Positions 8,413-15,614 of a DNA stretch of 30,972 bases are shown here, one piece after another. Source of the stretch: a virus; the IMG/VR virus record IMGVR_UViG_3300020435_000022, positions 1 through 30,972 of that record. One strand, given 5' to 3'. A program made the position numbers and the translations under genes. The first letter of the stretch is position 1; each line of letters starts with the position of its first letter. A model generated the notes under the pieces. The model ran no database searches. It was given only the letters and a program-made list of their open reading frames with translations, and was not told the origin of the DNA.

Positions 8413-9251
8413 TGGAAGAAATGACTACTGAAGCTACCCCTGATGAGTCAGGACAAGTTGCTTCTGGATCAGGTGTTGGGACACCCGAATCATCTCACTT
8501 TGATAGAATGCAATTCGATCCAACATCTTTGCCTGAAGGTTTAAGGAATGAACCTAGTCTTCAGACATTTACATCTGTAGATAACTTAGCTAAATCCTAT
8601 GTTAATGCAGTTAAGAAAATCGGTGGAAACCCTGACCATCTTGTACAGTTACCACAAGAAGGAGAATCAAGGGACAATTTCTACAACAAGATCGGTAGAC
8701 CAGAAACACCAGAAGGTTACGATTTTGGTGAGGATGACGGTAGATTAGACTTTTATCGTAATGCAACTCACCAACTCGGTCTTACTCAAGATCAAGCGGC
8801 AAATATGCTAAAGCTATATGCTTCTGTCGAAGAAGAGCAATCCAAAGCAGCTGACAAGCAAAATGCAGATTTTGCAGTTAACAGTCAGATCAATCTCAAA
8901 AGAGAATGGGGAACTAACTACGACAGTAATATTGATATGGCTCAACGTGCATTTGCACAATTTGCATCACCTGAATTTAGTAAATTAATGGATGAAACTG
9001 GTTTAGGTAATCATCCTGAATTACTAAAAGCGTTCTCTAAAGTAGGACAAATGTTAGGTGATGACCAATTAGTAGTTGGATCTGGTATTGGAGGACAAGC
9101 ACAAAGTCCACAAATGGCAAAGGAGGAGATTGAGAGTCTTTATCAAGATAAAGAATTCTCCAAGTCATATTTGGACAGAACTGATGTCAACCATAAAGCA
9201 GCATCCTCAAGAATGGATAAGTTGTTTAGAACAGCTTACCCTGGTAGATAA
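8412..9251 (+). CDS. Capsid assembly scaffold protein, T7 gp9-like
   Basis: 279 residues, acidic, preceded by an aaggagacaata ribosome site. Scaffold proteins of this type direct capsid shell assembly and leave before DNA fills the head. The diagnostic run is LPEGLRNEPSLQTFTSVDNL followed by AKSYVNAVKKIGG (about residues 39-75), then LPQEGESRDNFYNKIGRPETP, as in podovirus scaffolds. A Gln-rich helical middle and a short basic C-terminus (SSRMDKLFRTAYPGR) fit a scaffold that binds the coat protein through its C-terminal helix. It sits between portal and major capsid genes as in T7. T7 gp9 is 307 residues. Confidence 0.9.
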   Translation: MEEMTTEATPDESGQVASGSGVGTPESSHFDRMQFDPTSLPEGLRNEPSLQTFTSVDNLAKSYVNAVKKIGGNPDHLVQLPQEGESRDNFYNKIGRPETPEGYDFGEDDGRLDFYRNATHQLGLTQDQAANMLKLYASVEEEQSKAADKQNADFAVNSQINLKREWGTNYDSNIDMAQRAFAQFASPEFSKLMDETGLGNHPELLKAFSKVGQMLGDDQLVVGSGIGGQAQSPQMAKEEIESLYQDKEFSKSYLDRTDVNHKAASSRMDKLFRTAYPGR

Positions 9252-9369
9252 ATTAAGCCAAATAAGAGATTTAGAAGAAGATAATCTAATGACCTTCCAA
9301 TAAATTATCTGCGACCCATTTGGATAATCGCTAGGCTATTGAACCTTTTTTAACCTTATAGGAAACAAT
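9252..9369 (+). promoter_or_regulatory. 118-bp leader before the capsid gene
   Basis: This non-coding gap lies between scaffold and capsid genes, where T7 has its strongest late promoter. It holds an inverted repeat, AGATAAT at 9279-9285 and ATTATCT at 9304-9310 (7 bp, 18-nt loop). A duplicated aacctt follows within aacctttttt and aaccttatagg, just before the start. I could not identify a convincing sigma-70 promoter or a known phage promoter consensus. A control role is inferred from its position and its unusual size in an otherwise packed gene block. Confidence 0.3.
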
Positions 9370-10383
9370 ATGCCAACATTTAGTGATATCGAAACCAGTT
9401 ATGTCCAGCGTTATGCGCAGGATGTACAGCATATGTTGCAGCAGAAGACCACTAGATTAAGGAATATGGTAAGCCAGAAACTTGATTGTTCTGGTATTGC
9501 GGAATTCATTGATCGCATTGGTGGTGTTACTGCCGAAAACAAGAATGCTCGTTTCGCAGATTCTCCTGTTCAAGCCATCGCTCATCAGCGCAGGAGAGTG
9601 ACAGCACGACCTTACCATGCAGGTTTTTTTGTGGAAGGATTTGATCAACGTCGTATGAATTACGATGTTTTTCAGCCTTATGCAGAAGCAACTAGTATGG
9701 CTATGGCTCGTAAAATGGATGAGATCATCGTTGATGCTGCTTTTGGTACTGCATATCAGTCTGAAAGTGGAGCAATGGATGGAGCAACGCCTGTTTTATG
9801 GACTACTTCGAGTACTGAAACAACTCTCTCTGGTAAAGTTATTGGAGATCAGTTTATCGGTGTTCAGTTTGCCTATGGCTCATCGCCTGATGCACGAACC
9901 AAAGGTATGGTGAATGCAGGAGGTGATTATACTCTATCTATTGACAAACTTCTTCGCGCAAGACGAATACTTGCTCAGAACGAAGCGGATCAATACGATG
10001 AAGGCGGGAATCCGTTATATGTATGTGTATGTTCACAGTCACAGATAGAAGCTCTGCTTCATTCTCAAGCTGTGCAAAGCATAGACTACAATAATATTCG
10101 TGCATTAGTAGAAGGTGAAACAAACTTCTTTGCAGGATTCCAATTCATTAAGTATGAGAGTCTTCCAACAAATGTAACAATGACAGGTGGTGATACTGGT
10201 GAGCAAGTTCTTGCTTTCCATCCTGCTGGTCTTTCGTTATGTGTGTGGATGGACCCGATTACTAAAATTGAACCCCGAGCAGATAAAAGTTTTACTCCGT
10301 ATGCATATTTTGAAATGGATATGGGTGCAACTAGAATCTGGGAGGAAATGGTTGTTCAAATTGATTGCCTCAAAATGTCCTAA
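9370..10383 (+). CDS. Major capsid protein
   Basis: 337 residues (T7 gp10A has 345). The sequence reads as a phage capsid protein of the podovirus type with an HK97-like fold. It has an N-terminal helix (FSDIETSYVQRYAQDVQHML), then RRRVTARPYHAGFFVEGFD and YAEATSMAMARKMDEIIVDA, the long-helix (spine) segment that aligns among podoviral coat proteins. The C-terminal part is beta-rich and ends in a Trp-containing segment (RIWEEMVVQIDCLKMS). It follows the scaffold gene and precedes a small putative decoration gene. The start is supported by an aggaaacaat ribosome site. It is probably the most abundant protein made from this region. Confidence 0.93.
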   Translation: MPTFSDIETSYVQRYAQDVQHMLQQKTTRLRNMVSQKLDCSGIAEFIDRIGGVTAENKNARFADSPVQAIAHQRRRVTARPYHAGFFVEGFDQRRMNYDVFQPYAEATSMAMARKMDEIIVDAAFGTAYQSESGAMDGATPVLWTTSSTETTLSGKVIGDQFIGVQFAYGSSPDARTKGMVNAGGDYTLSIDKLLRARRILAQNEADQYDEGGNPLYVCVCSQSQIEALLHSQAVQSIDYNNIRALVEGETNFFAGFQFIKYESLPTNVTMTGGDTGEQVLAFHPAGLSLCVWMDPITKIEPRADKSFTPYAYFEMDMGATRIWEEMVVQIDCLKMS

Positions 10384-10442
10384 TTTATTAGGTTGAGTCC
10401 TTTAAAATGAACGCTTAACTTTTAATTAAATAAGGAGTTAAA

Positions 10443-10883
10443 ATGGCAACATATAATGCTGTCGATTATGCTGCAAACGAAGTAACACTACCTATGAAGA
10501 TGAGCGATGCTCATTCTAAGGGTGGTCGTATGCGTGTGTTGCATGATACTTATACACAATCTGGTACTGGTGCTGTAAGTTCAGTTATCAATTTTGGTAG
10601 ATTACCAGCAGGAAGCAGAGTATGGGAGGCAACAGTCTCTACATCAGCTTCTTTACATGGATCAGGAACTGCGGTTCTTGCATGTGGTGCTATTACTTTA
10701 ATTGCTGCTGGAACATACAATACCACACGTTGTCGAGTATTAGAGCAAGGCTCTGCTACTGCTGCGTCTGCTGCACCTATAGCTTTAAGTGCAGGAGGAT
10801 TGGTTACAGTAACAGGTAATAGCTCGTTAGCACAAGTTGCTGACACCGTTATTACAGTAACGATTAAGTATACAATCGACTAA
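10443..10883 (+). CDS. Putative capsid decoration / head-fibre protein
   Basis: 146 residues, mostly small residues (Ala, Thr, Ser, Gly, Val), and predicted all-beta. An aaggag site lies 5 nt before the ATG. The order of polar and hydrophobic residues, the NFGRLPAGSRVWEATVSTSA segment and the central run of Ala-rich beta strands fit small proteins found immediately after capsid genes in many podoviruses, which are described as capsid cement, decoration or head-fibre proteins. No family-specific motif was recognised, so the role rests on size, composition and position. A strong terminator follows 8 bp after its stop, so it may be made at levels similar to the capsid protein. Confidence 0.7.
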   Translation: MATYNAVDYAANEVTLPMKMSDAHSKGGRMRVLHDTYTQSGTGAVSSVINFGRLPAGSRVWEATVSTSASLHGSGTAVLACGAITLIAAGTYNTTRCRVLEQGSATAASAAPIALSAGGLVTVTGNSSLAQVADTVITVTIKYTID

Positions 10884-10890
10884 CCATAAT

Positions 10891-10973
10891 AGGGGTGTAG
10901 AACTTATTATGCTAATAAGGCTGGATGGTCCAGTCTTCCAATCCATGGTCAATAAGTTCCTACACCTCTTTTT
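10891..10973 (+). terminator. Rho-independent terminator after the capsid block
   Basis: A long stem forms from 10891-10908 and 10951-10969. The core is GGTGTAG (10894-10900) with CTACACC (10960-10966) and AACTTATT (10901-10908) with AATAAGTT (10951-10958), with a bulged C at 10959. TTTTT follows at 10969-10973. The loop contains a second hairpin, CTGGA-TGG-TCCAG (10921-10933). The left arm can also pair with TAATAAG at 10913-10919 instead. The position between capsid and tail genes matches T7 T-phi, which partly stops transcription there. Confidence 0.85.
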
Positions 10974-10984
10974 AAAGGAAAATT

Positions 10985-11617
10985 ATGAATAGAGTTAGTA
11001 TTGCAAATTTAGCTTTATCGAATCTTGGTGAAGGACCAATTCAGAATTTAACAGATGATAATGCCAGGGCAAGAATATGTAATGCAAGAATAGATGATGT
11101 AATTCGTACTATATTACGGATGCATGATTGGAATTCTGCAATGAAAAGAATTGCCCTAACAAGTATTGGAGAACCTTTATTTGGATTTAATACAACATTC
11201 CAATTGCCAGTAGATTTTATAAAAATTGTTGATGTATATCCTGTATCAAGGTTTAGGATACAATCTGATACATTATTATCAAATGAAACAGAGATTAATA
11301 TTTTATATGTGCATGAACCTATAGATATAAATACTTTAGATGTATTATTGGGTGAAGCAATAGCATTAAAACTTGCAGTTGAGGTTTCAGAGACTCTAAC
11401 TGGTAAAGACGGATTAAAAGACCGAATGATGCAAAAATTTATAATGGGGTTACAAGAAGCTAGATCGGCTAATTCCAAAGATAAGACACCAGAACACAGA
11501 GAAGATTCTACATTCTGGAATGCAAGGCGTAGAGAGACTACACCAGTACATAGAACATTTAACTATCCAAAAACAGGTAACGCAGTAGCTAATAACTTTA
11601 CACCTCCAGCGTCATAA
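10985..11617 (+). CDS. Tail tubular protein A, T7 gp11-like (adaptor)
   Basis: 210 residues (T7 gp11 has 196). Twelve copies of this family sit between portal and nozzle and close the head-tail channel. The N-terminal signature is typical: IANLALSNLGEGPIQNLTDD, then RICNARIDDVIRTIL, then HDWNSAMKRIALT and FQLPVDFIKIVDVYP. Later come the helices that carry the remainder of the adaptor domain. It begins 11 bp after the terminator T-run, with aaaggaaaatt as ribosome site, and ends overlapping the nozzle gene start (TAATG at 11615-11619). This pairing with a gp12-type gene is constant in T7-like phages. Confidence 0.93.
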   Translation: MNRVSIANLALSNLGEGPIQNLTDDNARARICNARIDDVIRTILRMHDWNSAMKRIALTSIGEPLFGFNTTFQLPVDFIKIVDVYPVSRFRIQSDTLLSNETEINILYVHEPIDINTLDVLLGEAIALKLAVEVSETLTGKDGLKDRMMQKFIMGLQEARSANSKDKTPEHREDSTFWNARRRETTPVHRTFNYPKTGNAVANNFTPPAS

Positions 11618-14600
11618 TGCCGACATTTGAGTTTCAGCAATCTAGGTTTACTGAAGGAGTACTCGCTAAAAGCCTTCATGGGCGTTCTCCTGAAGAGTTT
11701 TACTCTTATGGGGTAGATTCAGCCGAAAACATGATTCCTTTGATTGAGGGGCCAATGGTGAAGCGACCAGGCACACTCTATGTAGCAGAGGCAAAATCGG
11801 TTCGCTCTAAGCTGATCCCTTTTTATAAAGGTGGGACTGAGGCTTATGTTATTGAAATAGGGTATGATGAAGATGCTACCGATGATACTTTTGATTGCAC
11901 ATTTAATGGAACAACTACTGTTACTGCATCAGCTATAAATGTAGCTAAAATAAGTGTTGGTCAGCATTTATGGCAAAGTGAAGATGCAGATATGATGACA
12001 ACATCTACAGCATATCCATCATCTGATACAAGTGCGACTGTTGTTTCAATAGATTCAACAACTGAATTTACAATTTCGGAAACTGCTATAGGTACTGGAA
12101 CTAAAGAATGTACATTCAGCAATAAACCCTATATCAGAATATTCTCCCAAGATAAACTAATGGAATTTGGTGGAGCTTCAACTGATCCATATATAATAAA
12201 ATCGCATAGATGGTTTACATATACACATCCAAGTGACTCTACAAAAAACATTGACGAAATAGCTTCTTTATCTTGGACACAGAGTGGTGATGTATTGTTC
12301 TTCACATGTCCTACTAGAAAACCATTCCTCTTAGAAAGAACAATTGATTCTACTGCCTCATTAGTTAGAGCAGAAGACAATTCAGTATGGACAATAGCAG
12401 ATTATATCCAAGAAGACGGCCCTTATGAAAATGTTAATGCTGATCCTGATAAGTCTTTCGTTGCACTAAATTCAGTTAATACTTCATTGGAAGTTGATGA
12501 TGAAATAGCCTTTTGTCAGTTTGATGTTGTCAATAATGTAATTATACTTGCAAATCATGGTATGCAAGTTGGTCAAAAGATAAATTTACATTGTGCAACA
12601 TTAACAAGTAATACTCAGATTATAATAAAGGATGGTACTGTTGATCCTGCTGATAATGGTGATCCATGTTTAGGAGGGCATATTCCTGCTTATCATACTG
12701 GTGATCCAGGAACACATTCAGCAGACAATTTTTTCTATGTAGTATATGCAACCTCAGTTTCATTCCAAGTATCTGATAAACCAAATGGTGCTGCATTTGA
12801 TATTGGATACATAAATAAAGATGATGCTTCTCCAACTCCAACACCTGGTAATCAGTTTACAGGTGAGATAATGGTTAACAGGAGAATTTACGAAAGAGAA
12901 GCAGTTATTAGTATAGATTCTAAATATAGATATAATACAAATCCTGATAGTTGGGCTACAACTATTTCTGCTGGTCCATTATCTATTAGTTGTACTACTC
13001 AAAGTACCACTACAGTATTAGTACCTGGATCTACAACAGGAATGCTAGTAGGACAAGTCGTATCTGGTGTAGGTATCCCTACTGGTGCAACAGTTGAATC
13101 AATCGTAACTGATACCTCTTTTGTTTTATCAAGTGCTGCTACTGCAAGTGCAACAGTAACATTATCCTTTGTTGGAAATGGATATGGAGGACATTATTTT
13201 ACATCTGATGACATAGGTAGATTAATTAGATTAAATCCTATTGCAGATACTACAACTAGAAGAGGTGGTATTAGATGGGCATGGGGTAATATTAAATCAT
13301 TAACTAGCGAATCGAGAGTAACAGTTACATTATCGACAGACTTATCAGTATATGCAGATGATGGATACAATAGTACAACTGGTGCGGGTTCAAGTGAGTG
13401 GAGATTAGGCGCATTTAATGGGTTTTGGGACTATACTAGTTTAACTTCAGGTATGGATGCATTTACTGGTAATGGATATCCAAGACAATCGCAGATATAC
13501 CAACAAAGATTAGTATTTGCTGCAACATCATTTGAACCTTCTACAGTTTGGTTATCTCGATCAGGTAACTTCTATAATTTTGCACCAACTGAATTAGGTG
13601 TCCAGGATTCACCCTTAGTTTTGACATCAGGAGTAACAACAGAAGTTATTAGTGCAACCAATGGATTATATTTTACTATAGATTCTGACACTCTTGATGA
13701 AATACTTTGGCTTCTTGATTCTAAACGATTAGCACTTGGAACTTCTGCTGGTGTATATTTTTTATATGGTTCAGAAACAAATCTTACTGTAACTCCTACC
13801 AGATTTACTATTAACAGAGAAACATCATATTCTGCAACAGATGTTGAACCTGTAATTGTATCAAATGTTATTATTTATCCCCAAAGAGGAGGTAGAGAAA
13901 TACAGGAGCTAGAATTCTCTGGTTCAGAAGATCAATGGTTACAAACTCGTATTTCAATGAAAGCCTATGATCTTATTTCTGAAAGTAATATTACAAAATT
14001 AGCATGGCAGGAAAGACCTAACCCTATTATTTGGATGATAATGGATAATGGGAAGGTATTATCATTAAGTTATGATAGAGCAGTTAAATTCAAAGCATGG
14101 GCAGTACATACTATTGGAGGAACTGATACTGTAGTTAATGACATAGCAATTATACCTAAAAGTGATTTTGACCAGGTATGGTTCCAGGTTAGCAGAACTA
14201 TTGATGGTAGTACAAAACGTTATGTTGAAAGATTAAGTAGATTCCCTTCAGAAAATGTTACTACACGAAATGAATTAGTATTCTTAGATTCTGCAAAGAT
14301 ACATGCATCTTCTGATCTAGTAACAGGAACACCTTTAGTTAATGGAGCTAGTCAAACTGGAACTGCTCTTACTGTAGATGGTTCTACTTCTATTCCTGCT
14401 GTGGGTACAAGATTTGTAATAATGAAAGCTGATGGTACAGCAAGTACAGATACAACAATTTATGAAATAGCAACTACTCCATCAAGTACATTAACTTCTT
14501 GGAAACTTAACCAGGCATTAGTATCTGCTCCTGCAAATAATGCAGTTATTGAGTTAAGACTAGAAGATTTGACAGTTGCACATTTGGAAGGAGAATCAGT

Positions 14601-15021
14601 AGGATTATGTACAAATGGGATGGAACATGCTAATAAAACAGTTGCTAGTGATACTCTTACACTTGATCATCAATTAGCAACTATTGCAGTTTCTGGAATG
14701 TTTTATGATGCTTCAATGACAACTTTAAATCCTCCAGCATTGGATAACCAGTATAATTGGAATAAAAGATTATTAACTTTAACAGCATTGATACAAGACA
14801 GTCTTGGAATCAGACTTGAATATAATGAGTTAACAGAAGAATTATTGTTTAGATCAACTCAACAAAATACTGGTGAACCTATACCATTATTTTCAGGATT
14901 CAGAAAACAAACTTTATCAGGTATAGGCTGGACTGTACATAATGTAAAAATTAATAGTATTAGCCCATTACCTATGCAAATTAACGGATTATCTATTGAA
15001 CTAGAGACAGGCGGACCATGA
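11617..15021 (+). CDS. Tail tubular protein B (nozzle), T7 gp12-like, enlarged
   Basis: 1134 residues, against 794 for T7 gp12. Six copies normally form the tail nozzle below the adaptor ring. The N-terminus is typical (RFTEGVLAKSLHGR, then PLIEGPMVKRPGTLYVAEA), as are the central SQIYQQRLVFAATSFEPSTV followed by WLSRSGNFYNF (625-654) and GREIQELEFS (759-768). The extra length comes from beta-rich inserts of a kind often seen in phage tail proteins, at about 94-168, 305-400, 452-518 and 900-980. The 452-518 insert shows the pattern GMLVGQVVSGVGIPTGATVE. There is no good ribosome site, and the start overlaps the gp11-like stop, so translation is probably coupled. The 3' end overlaps the next gene by 4 nt. 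Confidence 0.93.
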   Translation: MPTFEFQQSRFTEGVLAKSLHGRSPEEFYSYGVDSAENMIPLIEGPMVKRPGTLYVAEAKSVRSKLIPFYKGGTEAYVIEIGYDEDATDDTFDCTFNGTTTVTASAINVAKISVGQHLWQSEDADMMTTSTAYPSSDTSATVVSIDSTTEFTISETAIGTGTKECTFSNKPYIRIFSQDKLMEFGGASTDPYIIKSHRWFTYTHPSDSTKNIDEIASLSWTQSGDVLFFTCPTRKPFLLERTIDSTASLVRAEDNSVWTIADYIQEDGPYENVNADPDKSFVALNSVNTSLEVDDEIAFCQFDVVNNVIILANHGMQVGQKINLHCATLTSNTQIIIKDGTVDPADNGDPCLGGHIPAYHTGDPGTHSADNFFYVVYATSVSFQVSDKPNGAAFDIGYINKDDASPTPTPGNQFTGEIMVNRRIYEREAVISIDSKYRYNTNPDSWATTISAGPLSISCTTQSTTTVLVPGSTTGMLVGQVVSGVGIPTGATVESIVTDTSFVLSSAATASATVTLSFVGNGYGGHYFTSDDIGRLIRLNPIADTTTRRGGIRWAWGNIKSLTSESRVTVTLSTDLSVYADDGYNSTTGAGSSEWRLGAFNGFWDYTSLTSGMDAFTGNGYPRQSQIYQQRLVFAATSFEPSTVWLSRSGNFYNFAPTELGVQDSPLVLTSGVTTEVISATNGLYFTIDSDTLDEILWLLDSKRLALGTSAGVYFLYGSETNLTVTPTRFTINRETSYSATDVEPVIVSNVIIYPQRGGREIQELEFSGSEDQWLQTRISMKAYDLISESNITKLAWQERPNPIIWMIMDNGKVLSLSYDRAVKFKAWAVHTIGGTDTVVNDIAIIPKSDFDQVWFQVSRTIDGSTKRYVERLSRFPSENVTTRNELVFLDSAKIHASSDLVTGTPLVNGASQTGTALTVDGSTSIPAVGTRFVIMKADGTASTDTTIYEIATTPSSTLTSWKLNQALVSAPANNAVIELRLEDLTVAHLEGESVGLCTNGMEHANKTVASDTLTLDHQLATIAVSGMFYDASMTTLNPPALDNQYNWNKRLLTLTALIQDSLGIRLEYNELTEELLFRSTQQNTGEPIPLFSGFRKQTLSGIGWTVHNVKINSISPLPMQINGLSIELETGGP

Positions 15022-15611
15022 GTTATGCAGCAGCAGGACTAGCAATTTTATCCATGTATCAGGGATATATGGGAGCGAAAGCGAATAAAAAAGGCTTGGG
15101 CATGAAAGCAGATGAATATGAATTAACTGCTGATGAAGCTATTATAACTCATCATTTTAATACTGATCAACGTAATAGAAGAACTACTTTATTAGCATAT
15201 CAAACTCTGCAACAAGGAATGGATGAAGCTGGAGTTATGGGGTTATCAGGTATGAAAACTGTAGAAAATATGAAGTCAGAGATTGGTGGTAGCGGAGCGC
15301 AAATAGGTGAAGGAACTACACATGAAATAGTAATAAACCAACATCTGCAAAATGCAAATACCCAATTGAAGCTGATGGAGGACACAGGACAAAAATTAGA
15401 TAATATCCGAGAAAATGCTATTGCAGTCAACCAAATGGAAGACCACAAAGTAAAAATGCGTGTAAGACAACTTAGACGAGCAGCAGCTACAACCAGATCA
15501 GGAGCAGATTCTGCATTCTTTGCTGGAATGATAGGAGCAATGACTAGTAGCGGATCTACATATATGACTGCTGGTGGAAAATGGTCAACAGAAGAATTTA
15601 AATGGAGTTAA
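15018..15611 (+). CDS. Internal virion protein, T7 gp14-like
   Basis: 197 residues, almost the length of T7 gp14 (196). In T7, gp14 is stored in the capsid core and ejected at infection, forming the outer-membrane part of the DNA channel. The N-terminus begins with a small-residue hydrophobic helix (AAAGLAILSMYQGYMGAKAN), followed by long charged helices (aa 50-150), an RRAAATTRSGADSAFFAGMI segment and a Gly/Ser-rich end. This is the typical layout of the gp14 group, including the C-terminal hydrophobic patch. Its position between nozzle and a gp15-sized gene agrees. Sequence identity could not be measured, so the call combines length, order and composition. Confidence 0.8.
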   Translation: MSYAAAGLAILSMYQGYMGAKANKKGLGMKADEYELTADEAIITHHFNTDQRNRRTTLLAYQTLQQGMDEAGVMGLSGMKTVENMKSEIGGSGAQIGEGTTHEIVINQHLQNANTQLKLMEDTGQKLDNIRENAIAVNQMEDHKVKMRVRQLRRAAATTRSGADSAFFAGMIGAMTSSGSTYMTAGGKWSTEEFKWS

Positions 15612-15614
15612 TAG

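Noticed and set aside
9310-9365. Possible sigma-70 promoter before the capsid gene (TTGGAT or TTGAAC as -35)
   Set aside because: No acceptable -10 hexamer at 16-18 bp from either candidate; recorded only as an unexplained leader.
10894-10966. A 73-nt segment closed by a 7-bp GGTGTAG/CTACACC stem, tRNA-like in size
   Set aside because: No T-arm or anticodon arm of correct size can be drawn. The inner hairpin has a 3-nt loop, the closing stem continues into an AACTTATT/AATAAGTT stem, and T-run follows, so it is a terminator.
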